Source: Cacconaster sp045617505
Lineage (GTDB): Bacteria > Bacteroidota > Bacteroidia > Bacteroidales > UBA932
Direction of reading: 5' to 3'
Length of the DNA stretch: 64,000 nucleotides
Assembly: GCA_045617505.1 (NCBI GenBank)
Contig: JAZLIS010000006.1
Coordinates: 1-64,000 of the forward strand
A model generated the notes under the pieces. The model saw only the letters and a list, made by a program, of their open reading frames with translations, did no database searches and was not told where the DNA came from. Both the position numbers and the translations under genes were made by a program. Every line of letters starts with the position of its first letter. Position 1 is the stretch's first letter. Shown here in pieces: positions 53,026 to 62,699 of the stretch.

Positions 53026-54308
53026 ATCTCTTCCGGGCAAAGTCGGACCTTGACGATTTTCCCGATAAGCGAGTGGCCCGCCGGACGTTTCACACTGATG
53101 TAATTGTCTGTATATCCGGAGATATATCCGTTTTTTTCGGTGCTTTCGAACAATACCGGAGCTTCCCTTCCGACGTTGGACGCAATGAATTCAGAGTGAA
53201 GCCGCCGGCACAGTTCCTGAAGCCCGGCTGCCCGTTCGCTCTTGACGGACTCTTTCACCTGATCATTCCTCGCGGCGGCGATTGTCCCCTCCCTGCGGGA
53301 ATAGGGGAAGACGTGCAGATAGGCGGGGCGTATCCTTTCGAGAGTCCTTACTGTCTCGTTGAAATCTTCATCGGTCTCTCCGGGGAAGCCCACTATGACG
53401 TCAATACCGAAAAAGACGCGCCTCCCCCGTTCCTCCCGGCTCTCCATAAGGTCGCGGACGAGATTGATTTTCGCTTCGAACTCTTCCACCGTGTAACGGC
53501 GGTGCATCTGGCTCAGGGTCTTGTTGCAGCCGGACTGGATGGGGATGTGGAAGTGGGGAAGGAATTTGCGCCCCTCTCCGGCAATCCACTCCACCACCTC
53601 TTCCGTGAGCAAATTGGGTTCGATTGAGGAGATGCGGTATCTCTCGATTCCCTCCACGGCATCCAGGGCTTTGAGGAGGTCGAGAAAACTCTCGCCGGTC
53701 GATTTGCCATAATCTCCGATGTTCACTCCTGTGAGTACAATCTCTTTTATGCCGGCAGCGGCGGCCTCTCTTGCCTGGATGACAAGGTCGTCAATCGCTA
53801 TGTTGCGGCTTTTGCCGCGGGCGTAGGGGACTGTGCAGTAGGAGCAGAAATAGTCGCATCCGTCCTGAACCTTGAGGAAGGAGCGGGTGCGCTCTCCGGA
53901 TGAATATGCCGGGAAGAGGGACTCTATCCCACTTGTGGGACACCTGTAGGCTCTTCTCTCGCCGGTCTTTTCAAATTCCGTCACTATGTCGGTCAGCCGG
54001 CCTTTGTCCTGTGCGCCGATTACGACACTGACTCCGTCAATGCCGAGAATCTCGTCCGCCTTGAGTTGGGCATAGCACCCCGTGACTGCGATGATTGCCT
54101 TCGGAGCAAGCCTGTGAAGCCTGCGGATAAGGTTTCTGCATTTCTTGTCGGCGTGTTCCGTAACCGAGCAGGTGTTGATCAGATAGACGTCGGCTTTGGT
54201 ACCGGAAGATACGGTGCTGTATCCTATGCCGCTGAATTTACGGGCCCAGGTGGATGTCTCGGCGTAGTTGAGCTTGCATCCCAATGTTATGTAGGCTATG
54301 CTTTTCAA
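52998..54308 (-). CDS. mtaB: tRNA ms2t6A37 methylthiotransferase
   Basis: 436-residue radical-SAM enzyme adding a methylthio group to t6A37 in tRNAs. N-terminal UPF0004 half starts TLGCKLNYAET with NTCSVTEHADKKCRN and VTGCYAQL cysteines; the radical SAM motif is DGCDYFCSYCTVPYARG (CxxxCxxC). It has a C-terminal TRAM-like segment. It starts with TTG at 54308, directly after the folB stop TAA, giving MKSIAYITLGCKLN. The presence of tsaD two genes upstream is meaningful because TsaD makes the t6A that this enzyme modifies. Confidence 0.93.
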   Translation of the reverse strand: MKSIAYITLGCKLNYAETSTWARKFSGIGYSTVSSGTKADVYLINTCSVTEHADKKCRNLIRRLHRLAPKAIIAVTGCYAQLKADEILGIDGVSVVIGAQDKGRLTDIVTEFEKTGERRAYRCPTSGIESLFPAYSSGERTRSFLKVQDGCDYFCSYCTVPYARGKSRNIAIDDLVIQAREAAAAGIKEIVLTGVNIGDYGKSTGESFLDLLKALDAVEGIERYRISSIEPNLLTEEVVEWIAGEGRKFLPHFHIPIQSGCNKTLSQMHRRYTVEEFEAKINLVRDLMESREERGRRVFFGIDVIVGFPGETDEDFNETVRTLERIRPAYLHVFPYSRREGTIAAARNDQVKESVKSERAAGLQELCRRLHSEFIASNVGREAPVLFESTEKNGYISGYTDNYISVKRPAGHSLIGKIVKVRLCPEEIQNSTESPS

Positions 54309-54668
54309 TTAGAAATCAATTGTGACGGATGAACTTTCCGTCTCTCCACCCACAGGGGGATTGTATTTTGTAACGGTCACTCTGCCGGAAGTTATCTGCG
54401 GAAATGCCTTGCTCACTGCCTCGGATATCCTGCGAACCACGTTTTCCATAAGGTTGGAGGGAATTTCCATCTCCCTCCTGACAATTGCGTAAATCTGTGA
54501 ATAATCCACGGCATCGGCAATATCATCGGACTGCGCCGCAGTGGAGAGGTCATAGTCATATTCAACATCCACGCTGAACAGGTTTCCTTCGGTCCGTTCG
54601 CTTTCCAGACAGCCGTGAAAGGCCCTGAACTTCATTCCTGAAAGCCTTACCATCTCCTCAGTCTCCAT
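54309..54668 (-). CDS. folB: Dihydroneopterin aldolase
   Basis: 119-residue folate-pathway enzyme, the usual size. METEEMVRLSGMKFRAFHGCLESER matches FolB's start with the Tyr/Phe-His-Gly region; DAVDYSQIYAIVRREM and NLMENVVRRISEAV follow; VTVTKYNPPVGG is the pterin-site block. Start at 54668 is inside the end of tsaD (11-base overlap). A 27-codon upstream extension lies in tsaD and is ignored. Confidence 0.93.
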   Translation of the reverse strand: METEEMVRLSGMKFRAFHGCLESERTEGNLFSVDVEYDYDLSTAAQSDDIADAVDYSQIYAIVRREMEIPSNLMENVVRRISEAVSKAFPQITSGRVTVTKYNPPVGGETESSSVTIDF

Positions 54669-55686
54669 ATTCCGCAGCTCTCGAAAGAGGGGCCACGTCA
54701 AGTTTCGTGAACATCTTCTCCAGATATTTGAAATGTCCGGTGATGGCAATCATCGCGGCGTTGTCGGTGGTGAATCGGAGTTCGGGCAGGAAAGTGGTCC
54801 ATCCTCGCTTCTGACCCTCCTCCTGAATCCTCTGCCTGAGCCCGCTGTTCGCGGATACTCCGCCCGATATTGCAACCTGCTTTATTTCCGTCTGTTTTAC
54901 TGCAAGAATGAGCTTTTTGAGGAGTATGTCAATCAGGTCTTTCTGAAAGGAGGCACATATGTCCGCCTTGTGCCTTTCGATGAAGTCGGGGTCTTCTTTC
55001 AGGCGGTCCCTCAAGAAGTAGAGCAGGGAGGTCTTGATTCCGCTGAAACTGTAATCCAGAGCCGGAATGTTCGGCTTGGCGAAACGGTAGGCATTCTCAT
55101 CTCCCTCCTTTGCAAGCCGGTCTATGACAGGGCCTCCGGGATATCCCAAACCCATATGCTTGGCGCATTTGTCGAATGCCTCGCCTACGGCATCGTCTAT
55201 GGTGTGGCCCAGAATCTCGAAATTCAGAGGAGTGTCAACCCGTACAATCTGGGTGTGTCCTCCCGATACCAGAAGGCAGAGAAACGGAAATTCCGGAGAC
55301 CTGTTCACCTTTCCTTCCACCTTTACAAAGTGCGATAATATGTGGCCCTGAAGGTGATTCACCTCTATCATCGGTTTGCCTGATGCAAGACTCAGTCCCT
55401 TCGCGAAGGAGGTGCCGACAAGCAGTGATCCGAGAAGCCCGGGGCCGCGTGTGAACGCTATCGCGTCTATATCGTCCATAGTCACTTCGGCGATGCGCAG
55501 GGCTTCGCTCACAACAGGGACGATGTTCAGCTGATGGGCTCTTGATGCAAGTTCGGGGATAACCCCTCCGTAACGGCGGTGGACCTCCTGTGAAGCCATA
55601 GTGTTGGAGAGCAGAAATCCGTCTCTGAGCACCGCCGCGGAGGTGTCGTCACACGATGATTCTATACCAAGTACAGTTATTGCCAT
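54658..55686 (-). CDS. tsaD: tRNA N6-threonylcarbamoyltransferase
   Basis: 342-residue Kae1/TsaD protein transferring the threonylcarbamoyl group to A37 of ANN-decoding tRNAs. GIESSCDDTSAAV at the start, NHLQGHILSHF with metal-binding His residues, SGGHTQIV, and CGVSAN-type segment AISGGVSANSGLR. Start 55686 has a -7 box 17 bases upstream. It is divergent from tamB with overlapping promoters. Confidence 0.97.
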   Translation of the reverse strand: MAITVLGIESSCDDTSAAVLRDGFLLSNTMASQEVHRRYGGVIPELASRAHQLNIVPVVSEALRIAEVTMDDIDAIAFTRGPGLLGSLLVGTSFAKGLSLASGKPMIEVNHLQGHILSHFVKVEGKVNRSPEFPFLCLLVSGGHTQIVRVDTPLNFEILGHTIDDAVGEAFDKCAKHMGLGYPGGPVIDRLAKEGDENAYRFAKPNIPALDYSFSGIKTSLLYFLRDRLKEDPDFIERHKADICASFQKDLIDILLKKLILAVKQTEIKQVAISGGVSANSGLRQRIQEEGQKRGWTTFLPELRFTTDNAAMIAITGHFKYLEKMFTKLDVAPLSRAAEYGD

Positions 55687-55700
55687 ACGGTCTATATTTG

Positions 55701-55735
55701 TTGCAAAAATAGCACTTTTTCTCTTATCTTTGCAA
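55701..55735. promoter_or_regulatory. Nearly symmetric face-to-face promoters of tsaD and tamB
   Basis: TTGCAAAAATA (55701-55711) and TATCTTTGCAA (55725-55735) are inverted copies with one mismatch. Read plus, TTG...TATCTTTG (55725-55732) is the tamB promoter, 6 bases from ATG 55739. Read minus, TTG...TATTTTTG (55711-55704) is the tsaD promoter. In both directions the TTG to -7 spacing is 21 bases, slightly long. Confidence 0.6.
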
Positions 55736-55738
55736 GAT

Positions 55739-58700
55739 ATGCCCCGGGTTAGGAAAATAGTCTTTTCAGTACTGCTCGCGCTGCTTATGATTCCGGCTGC
55801 GCTTGTGATATGTGTACAGCTGCCCGTGGTTCAGACTGCATTGTGCAATGCCGTGGCGGAAAAGCTTGCAGAAAAAGTGGATGGTCAGGCGAGAATAGGC
55901 AGAATCTATCTGTCGCCACCCAATTATCTGATTCTGAAGGATATTTTGATTACTCAGAACGACGGCAGGGACACTGTTGCACACATCGGCAAATTTATGG
56001 TGAAGGTCAACGCTCCTTCCTTTTTGGGGGACAATCCGCAGATTCACCGAATAGTGCTCGAAAGGGGTGAACTCCATCTGGAAAAACTCAAGCCTCTGCT
56101 TGCCGGATTATCCGCCCTCAAGCCTATAGAGAATGACCCCGGGAGGGATACTCTCCTGAAGGAGAGGAGGCTCCCTTACAACACCGTCACTCTGGGCCTG
56201 CTTCGGGTAAAGGATTTCGATTTCAGCCTTCGTAACTTCAACAAGACACCGATAGACAGGGACCGGCGGCCCGTGAAACTCGACTGGGCTGATCTGCATC
56301 TTCAGGACATAAATCTGGAGATGAATTCCATAGTTCTGACAGACTCCATCACCTGTACAATCCGGAATCTTTCCGCAAAGGAGCTGCACGGATTCGATAT
56401 GAACACTTTCCGTTGTGACGTGGTGATGAACGGAAGCGGTATCCATATCGACGGACTGAATTACAACGACGGCTATTCCAATCTTGTCGCTCCGCATCTG
56501 GACCTGCTTTTCGATGACTTCTCCGCATTCTCCGATTTCTGCAACAAGGTCACCTTCGACGCGACATTCGACAACACTTTCCTCGATTTCAAATCCCTCA
56601 GGTATTACGGGGTCAAGGATGGGTTGAATCTCAAGTTGTATGTGAACGGCCGTGTGACCGGGCCTGTCAGCCATCTGGACAGCGAACGGCTGGACGTATA
56701 TTCCGGTACCCGTCAGACCCATCTGATACTGGTGCCGCATATCGTCGGCCTTCCCATGAGCAAATCTACAATGGCCAGTGTCAAGGTATTGAATTTGACC
56801 ACCAACTTTACCGACGTATCCCAGATTGTATCCGAAGTTACCAAAAGCAGGAACTTCAACAGAAAAAAAATATCCCGTCTGGCTCGTGGGGAGAGAATCA
56901 GCTTCAAGGGCTCACTGGACGGCCTTTTCACCGATTTCGTGGCATACGGGACTCTGAAAGGGGAGAATCTCGGTACGGCCGATGTCGATGTCATCTGTCG
57001 GGCTGACAAGGAGAGGGGTTATACCATAGACGGTTATCTGGATGCGGATCGCTTTGATCTGGGGCTGCTGCTGCAGAGCAGTGCAGTCGGGCCGCTTACC
57101 TGCAACGGGCAGGCTACGGTATATACCGGCAGGAACCTTGATGTACAGATGGACCGTCTTGATATAGAGTCCGTTACGCTTATGGGACGTGAATACGGTG
57201 ACATAGGGATTGCCGGAAGATTTGTGGACGGAGGCCTGCGGCTTAATGCGGAGTGTAATGATGACTGGGTACGGTTCGGATTAAGGACAGAAGTAGGCAA
57301 ACTCTCCCTTGACAATTCCAGCCTCAGCCTTGTAATTGACAATCTGGAATTCTATCAGGATTCAACTCTCTATCATCTTGGAGATATTCTGCTCAGCGCC
57401 GAATCGGGTCCGGAAGGCTCCTCCATCGATATGTCGTCCTCTTTCGCCGATCTGGGGTTCAGCAGTGACAAGGATTTCGCCCATTTTGTAAACTGTCTGT
57501 CCGAGCGCAATTTTTCTGACCTGAGGGCCGGAATTTCCGTTATTGTCAAGGAAGCCGAACCGTTGCTTAAAGTGTTCGTCCCCTCTCTCTTCATCGGGCA
57601 CGGAACCACTCTGACCTATGAACATTCCCCGGAAGAATCCGGAACTTCCCTTCTGCAATCCGATCTTGTCGCATGGGGCAATATATATCTCAAGAACCTC
57701 ACTGTCAATGCAGTGACGGATTCCCTGAACGGGGTGGACCTGAAAATCCTCTCCGACCTTGTGAAATGCGGAGGAGTCGATTTCCAATCCGTAAGAGTGG
57801 GTGTCGATATGATCAGTGACACCTCCGCCTCCTTTGTGGGGTTGCTCAATGAGTCACAGTTCCTTTTCGGAGGACATAAATGGACTCTGTCCTCCGACAC
57901 TGTCCGTGTCGGTAAGAACAACATACGGATAGACAGTCTGGTCCTTGCCAATCTCGGACATTCCGTCGTAGTTGACGGAGTGCTCGGGGATGGAGAGGGG
58001 CTCTCAGTGCGGCTCAAAGATATGGACCTCTCCCTGTTCGAGTCCATTTTCGGAAGTTCCGTCAAACTTGGCGGCTCTTTCAACGGAGAGTGCAGCGCGG
58101 TTAATTTCTTCGGGGAGAACAGCGCTATCCTGGCCGATGTGAGGGGTGATTCCATTTCGGTGAACAGACGGCTTTTCGGTGACCTGGACCTCCGGGCACT
58201 GTGGAATACAACTGACCGCAGGGTGGATGTTTCAATTGAGAACAGACTGGATGGAAAACTCCCGCTTTCTGCCGGAGGCTCGTTCCTGCCGGCAAGTGAC
58301 AGCATTGACTTGGATGTTGTTATGGACAGGCTAAATCCCGGCCTTTTCGAGCCTTTCCTCTCAGGTCTGGTGAAAGATATGGACGGAGCTCTGAGCGGGA
58401 AGGTGAATCTTTCCGGGCCTCTTGACACTTTGACACTCTCCGGCACCGGATGCCGGTTGGACAGCATAGGATGTACGCTGGCCTATACCAATGTTCCCTA
58501 CAGAATCGAAGGCCCCTTCTCCATAGACAATTCCGGCATCCGCCTCGACGGTCTGACCATCTTCGATGCAGAAGGAAACCACGGGCGGGTGAACGGCGGC
58601 GTGATGTTCAACGGCCTGAAAAACATAAAGCTCAATACCAGAATCGTGATGGACAATCTGATGGCCCTCAATACAGGGTTGAGGGATAACGATGCCTTCT

Positions 58701-59956
58701 ACGGAAAGGCATACGCATCAGGCTTCGTACATATTGGAGGCGGAGGGGGAAGGGCCATGCTGCTGGACATTTCTGCAAGAACAGAGGATAAGACAGATAT
58801 TCACATACCTATTGGCTCTTCAGGAAAGGATGTGCAGTCCATTCTCACCTTCATCCCGCACGAGCGTGTAAAAATCAGTGAATTCGATTCTCTTCTGGCA
58901 GCAAGGACAACGGCAAAAAAGAAGAGCTCCGGTGGTGGGATGGATGTAAGGCTCAGGGTGGAGGCTAATCCTCTGGCCAGAGTTCAGCTCGAAATAAACC
59001 GTTCTACCGGCGACATACTGGCAGCTTCCGGAGACGGATTGATTACCATAACTTCCGAGGCGGGCCGCGGTTTCGACATCAAGGGAGATTATACCGTACA
59101 GAGCGGAAACTATCGGTTCACGCTTGTAGGAGGGGTGCTCTCCAAGGAGTTTGTCATAGAACCCGGAGGGACCATCTCAATGAATGGGGACATTATGGAA
59201 TCCCGGCTTGATATGACAGCCAAATACAGGACGAAGGCCTCTCTATCCACCCTGATTTCAGATACATCATCGGTTGGGCCGCGAAGAAATGTCGAGTGCG
59301 GAATAGGCCTTTCGGGAAAGCTTTCCAATCCCGAACTTTCGTTCAATGTTGAGATTCCGGACCTTGATCCCACCTCGATGAGTCAGGTTGAATCGGCTCT
59401 CAACACTGAAGAGAAGAGGATGAAACAGGTTCTCTCCCTTCTCCTTTCCGGCAGTTTCGTCCCTGATCAAAACGGCGGAATCGCAAATACCTCAACCGTA
59501 CTCTATTCCAATGTGACCGAAATGATGGCCAATCAGTTCAACAATATCTTCCGTCAGCTGGAGATTCCTCTCGACTTCGGATTCAACTACCAGCCCTCTT
59601 CCGATGGAAGGAGCCTCTTTGACGTAGCTGTCTCCACCCAACTCTTCAACAATCGTGTCATTATCAACGGCAATATCGGCAACAGGAAGAACACCACTTC
59701 CAGTTCCAGTGACGTTGTTGGGGATATCGACGTACAGATAAAACTCAACAAGGCCGGTAAACTGATGCTCAATCTCTTCAGCCATTCAGCGGACCAATAC
59801 AGCAATTACCTGGATCAGGCCCAGCGAAACGGAGCGGGCATTGTCTATAAGGAGGAGTTTGATACTTTCCGCGAATTGTGGAGAAAGATGTTCTGGAGCA
59901 AGAAGCACCGCGAGGCTGAGGCGCAGAGACTCAAGGAGAAAAGAGAGGGAAAATGA
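55739..59956 (+). CDS. tamB: TamB-like translocation/assembly module (DUF490)
   Basis: 1405-residue envelope protein. The start at 55739 gives one N-terminal membrane anchor (KIVFSVLLALLMIPAALVICV); the frame extends 46 codons upstream into tsaD and is not used. Long beta-rich repetitive middle follows and a C-terminal DUF490/TamB domain (about 1050-1370) with IDIKGDYTVQSGNYRFTL and the FNVEIPDLDPTS region. A short charged tail ends the chain. TamB-family proteins bridge inner and outer membranes in barrel assembly or lipid transport. The promoter sits 6 bases before the start; the next gene overlaps by ATGA. Confidence 0.93.
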   Translation: MPRVRKIVFSVLLALLMIPAALVICVQLPVVQTALCNAVAEKLAEKVDGQARIGRIYLSPPNYLILKDILITQNDGRDTVAHIGKFMVKVNAPSFLGDNPQIHRIVLERGELHLEKLKPLLAGLSALKPIENDPGRDTLLKERRLPYNTVTLGLLRVKDFDFSLRNFNKTPIDRDRRPVKLDWADLHLQDINLEMNSIVLTDSITCTIRNLSAKELHGFDMNTFRCDVVMNGSGIHIDGLNYNDGYSNLVAPHLDLLFDDFSAFSDFCNKVTFDATFDNTFLDFKSLRYYGVKDGLNLKLYVNGRVTGPVSHLDSERLDVYSGTRQTHLILVPHIVGLPMSKSTMASVKVLNLTTNFTDVSQIVSEVTKSRNFNRKKISRLARGERISFKGSLDGLFTDFVAYGTLKGENLGTADVDVICRADKERGYTIDGYLDADRFDLGLLLQSSAVGPLTCNGQATVYTGRNLDVQMDRLDIESVTLMGREYGDIGIAGRFVDGGLRLNAECNDDWVRFGLRTEVGKLSLDNSSLSLVIDNLEFYQDSTLYHLGDILLSAESGPEGSSIDMSSSFADLGFSSDKDFAHFVNCLSERNFSDLRAGISVIVKEAEPLLKVFVPSLFIGHGTTLTYEHSPEESGTSLLQSDLVAWGNIYLKNLTVNAVTDSLNGVDLKILSDLVKCGGVDFQSVRVGVDMISDTSASFVGLLNESQFLFGGHKWTLSSDTVRVGKNNIRIDSLVLANLGHSVVVDGVLGDGEGLSVRLKDMDLSLFESIFGSSVKLGGSFNGECSAVNFFGENSAILADVRGDSISVNRRLFGDLDLRALWNTTDRRVDVSIENRLDGKLPLSAGGSFLPASDSIDLDVVMDRLNPGLFEPFLSGLVKDMDGALSGKVNLSGPLDTLTLSGTGCRLDSIGCTLAYTNVPYRIEGPFSIDNSGIRLDGLTIFDAEGNHGRVNGGVMFNGLKNIKLNTRIVMDNLMALNTGLRDNDAFYGKAYASGFVHIGGGGGRAMLLDISARTEDKTDIHIPIGSSGKDVQSILTFIPHERVKISEFDSLLAARTTAKKKSSGGGMDVRLRVEANPLARVQLEINRSTGDILAASGDGLITITSEAGRGFDIKGDYTVQSGNYRFTLVGGVLSKEFVIEPGGTISMNGDIMESRLDMTAKYRTKASLSTLISDTSSVGPRRNVECGIGLSGKLSNPELSFNVEIPDLDPTSMSQVESALNTEEKRMKQVLSLLLSGSFVPDQNGGIANTSTVLYSNVTEMMANQFNNIFRQLEIPLDFGFNYQPSSDGRSLFDVAVSTQLFNNRVIINGNIGNRKNTTSSSSDVVGDIDVQIKLNKAGKLMLNLFSHSADQYSNYLDQAQRNGAGIVYKEEFDTFRELWRKMFWSKKHREAEAQRLKEKREGK

Positions 59957-60657
59957 AAAAAGGAAGATTGTTTTTGATTCCCACACCGTTGGGAGATTAT
60001 GCGCCGGAGCTGGTTCTTCCCCGTCCGGTTTTTGAGGTTATCCCGACCGTCAGCCTCTATTTTGTGGAGGAGGTCAGGACGGCCAGACGTTTCCTCTCGG
60101 CCGCAGGCCTTAAAGGGCATATCGAAGGGCTGGAATTCCACGAGATTAATGAACATTCCACTCCCGGTCAGATTGCGGAGATGGGACATCTGCTCGGAGA
60201 ACGGGATGCGGCCTTGATTTCTGAGGCCGGCCTTCCCGCTGTGGCCGACCCGGGGGCGCAACTTGTGGCAATCGCTCACGCGATGGGTGTGGAGGTCATA
60301 CCGATGGTCGGGCCCTCGTCGCTGATGATGGCCCTGATGTCTTCGGGACTAAACGGACAGTGCTTTGCTTTTTCCGGCTATCTTCCTGTGAAACAGGATG
60401 CCAGAAGGAGCGCAATTGCAGAGCTTGAGAGGGCCTCCGCACGACTGTCTCAGAGCCGGATAATAATAGAGACACCCTACCGCAACGATTCACTCCTTGC
60501 AGACTTGCTTGCGGTGCTCGAGCCCGCTACCCGGCTATGCATTGCGGCCGACATAACCCTTCCGACACAATTCATCAGGACGCTTCCTGTCTCAGAATGG
60601 AGAAAGAACATTCCGACAATCGGCAAGCGCCCCTGCGTTTTCATACTGCTTGCATGA
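59953..60657 (+). CDS. RsmI-like SAM-dependent methyltransferase
   Basis: 234 residues. RsmI/tetrapyrrole-methylase fold: LFLIPTPLGDYA at the start, FVEEVRTARRFL, ALISEAGLPAVADPGAQLV and VIPMVGPSSLMMALMSSG, IIETPYRN. It is shorter and diverges from housekeeping RsmI (about 280), and the first motif reads PTPLGD in place of PTPIGN. It is probably the second RsmI-like paralogue common in Bacteroidota. Overlaps tamB and the COG2509 gene by ATGA, so all three are likely translated in series. Confidence 0.85.
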   Translation: MKKGRLFLIPTPLGDYAPELVLPRPVFEVIPTVSLYFVEEVRTARRFLSAAGLKGHIEGLEFHEINEHSTPGQIAEMGHLLGERDAALISEAGLPAVADPGAQLVAIAHAMGVEVIPMVGPSSLMMALMSSGLNGQCFAFSGYLPVKQDARRSAIAELERASARLSQSRIIIETPYRNDSLLADLLAVLEPATRLCIAADITLPTQFIRTLPVSEWRKNIPTIGKRPCVFILLA

Positions 60658-62195
60658 AAGAGTTCGACATATCATTCCCAATCCGGCATACACCTTCTGC
60701 CGAAGAGCTGATTTCAGCGGCCGCGAGGGCTCTCGGAATCGCAAAGACCAAGGTGGCCTGCGCACGCATCGTGCGCCGTTCACTGGATGCACGAGGTGAA
60801 ATAATTTACCGCTACAGGGTTCAGGCCGCAGCTGTCGGGGAGGAGGTTGAGGAGTATGATCTTCCCGAATATCGGAACGTCTCCTCCGCCAAACCTGTAA
60901 TCGTCGTCGGGGGAGGACCTGCAGGAATGTTTGCATCTCTCCGCCTCCTTATGGAGGGCAGACGGCCTGTGATACTTGAGAGGGGGAAGGACGTTCATTC
61001 CAGAAAATCCGACCTTGCCGCACTGAACAGGGAGGGAAAGGTCAATCCGGAATCCAACTACTGCTTCGGCGAGGGCGGTGCGGGAACCTTTTCGGACGGC
61101 AAACTCTTCACCCGTTCCAACAAGAGGGGGGATATACGTGAGGTTCTGTACCAACTTGTCCGTTTCGGGGCCGATGAGAGCATTCTGACTGAAGCCCATC
61201 CCCATATAGGCAGCGACCGTCTTCCCCGGATTGTGGAGAATATCCGCAACTGCATAACGGAACACGGAGGAGAGTATCATTTCGGAGAGAAAGTAATTGA
61301 TATCGAGCCTGTTGCCGGAGCTTCCGGGGACAGGTGGCGGGTTGTCTGCCAGGGCGGTGCCGTATATACCGCGCCCGATGTCATTCTTGCCACAGGTCAC
61401 TCTTCAAGGGAAATCTACAAACTTTTCGATACGAAGGGCTGGCCGCTTCAGGCAAAGGGTTTCGCGCTTGGCCTGAGGGCGGAGCACCAACAGTCCCTGA
61501 TAAACAGAATCCAGTATCACGGGAAATACCAACCTTGGATGCCTGCGGCGGAATATTCTCTGGTGGAGCAGGTGGAGGGTAGGGGGGTCTTCAGCTTCTG
61601 TATGTGTCCGGGAGGTATTCTGGTCCCTGCGGTGACTTCTGAAGGAGAACTTGTTCTCAACGGAATGTCCGGGTCCGGGCGAAGTTCCCGATGGGCCAAT
61701 GCCGGTATTGTCTGTTCCGTCGAACCCGAGGATATTCCCGGTTTTGACAAGTACGGTCCTTTCGGTCTGCTGGAGTTTCAGCGTTCAGTGGAGAGGGGTA
61801 TGTTCAATTTCTCTTCATCAATCAAGGCTCCCGGCCAGAGGATGATGGATTTCTGCAGAAGGAGGGATTCGGCCAATCTTCCCGCTTCATCTTATCAGCC
61901 CGGTGTCCTGAATGCTCCCCTGTACGAGATGTTGCCGGAATTCGTCTATTCCAGGCTGCGCGTGGCATTCTCGGAATTCGGGCGAAAGATGAGGGGGTAC
62001 TACACCAATGATGCGCTTCTCCTTGCGGTCGAGTCAAGGACGTCGTCTCCTGTGCGTATCCTCAGGGATGAGCGGACAATGTCAGTTACGGGCCTGCCGG
62101 GCCTCTATCCCTGTGGGGAAGGAGCCGGCTATGCGGGTGGAATCGTTTCCAGTGCCGTTGACGGGATTTTAGTGGCAGCCTCCATTGCAGGATGA
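60654..62195 (+). CDS. COG2509-type FAD-dependent dehydrogenase
   Basis: 513-residue flavoprotein. A small N-terminal domain (1-85, ARALGIAKTKVACARIVRRSLDARG) precedes the FAD motif VVGGGPAGMFASLRL. Later: NYCFGEGGAGTFSDGKLFTR, LATGHSSREIY, FGLLEFQRSVERGMF, and the FAD-tail YPCGEGAGYAGGIVSSAVDG. The family is conserved, but its role is not established. The start overlaps the RsmI-like stop (ATGA) and the 3' end overlaps the convergent slyD gene by 27 bases. Confidence 0.88.
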   Translation: MKEFDISFPIRHTPSAEELISAAARALGIAKTKVACARIVRRSLDARGEIIYRYRVQAAAVGEEVEEYDLPEYRNVSSAKPVIVVGGGPAGMFASLRLLMEGRRPVILERGKDVHSRKSDLAALNREGKVNPESNYCFGEGGAGTFSDGKLFTRSNKRGDIREVLYQLVRFGADESILTEAHPHIGSDRLPRIVENIRNCITEHGGEYHFGEKVIDIEPVAGASGDRWRVVCQGGAVYTAPDVILATGHSSREIYKLFDTKGWPLQAKGFALGLRAEHQQSLINRIQYHGKYQPWMPAAEYSLVEQVEGRGVFSFCMCPGGILVPAVTSEGELVLNGMSGSGRSSRWANAGIVCSVEPEDIPGFDKYGPFGLLEFQRSVERGMFNFSSSIKAPGQRMMDFCRRRDSANLPASSYQPGVLNAPLYEMLPEFVYSRLRVAFSEFGRKMRGYYTNDALLLAVESRTSSPVRILRDERTMSVTGLPGLYPCGEGAGYAGGIVSSAVDGILVAASIAG

Positions 62196-62699
62196 GCAGT
62201 CACCTCCGCAGTTGTGGGCACGCTCTCCGTGCAATCCTTCTTCAAGTTCCTTGTCCGTAGCCTCTCTGACTGCGGTGATTTCTCCGGTGAAGTGCAGGGT
62301 CTTGTCGGCCAGTTCGTGGTTGAAGTCCATCTTCACTGTCTCCTTGCCCACTGAAACGACTTTTCCTGACATCACGCCTCCGGCCTGGTTCATCATAGGG
62401 ATTACGCTGCCTGCGAAAAGGATATCGGTCCGCACTTTTCCGTCCTGCTCGAAAATCTTCAAGGGAAGTTCCACGATGGCTGAAGGGTCGCTTTTGCCGT
62501 ACCCCTCTTCGGGAGAGAGTGTGAATTCAAAACTGTCTCCCGGTTCCTTCTCTTTTATGTACTCCTCGAATTTAGGCAGGAGATAGCCCATTCCGAATAT
62601 GAATTCCAAAGGATTGTCTCTGTGTGCTTCATCCTTCACCTGTCCGTCAACTGTCAGTTTGTAAATCAGGGAAACAACTTTCTTGTCTTCAATTTTCAT
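62169..62699 (-). CDS. slyD: SlyD-like FKBP-type peptidyl-prolyl isomerase
   Basis: 176-residue cytoplasmic prolyl isomerase and chaperone. FKBP start VSLIYKLTVDGQVKDEA, then LEFIFGMGYLLPKFEEYIKEKEPGD and an IF insert with the FNHELADKTLHF block. The tail is metal-binding: HNCGGDCSSCNGGCH with Cys and His residues, like E. coli SlyD's nickel tail. Its start overlaps the zeta-like gene's stop by 11 bases; its end overlaps the COG2509 gene on the opposite strand. Confidence 0.93.
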   Translation of the reverse strand: MKIEDKKVVSLIYKLTVDGQVKDEAHRDNPLEFIFGMGYLLPKFEEYIKEKEPGDSFEFTLSPEEGYGKSDPSAIVELPLKIFEQDGKVRTDILFAGSVIPMMNQAGGVMSGKVVSVGKETVKMDFNHELADKTLHFTGEITAVREATDKELEEGLHGERAHNCGGDCSSCNGGCH

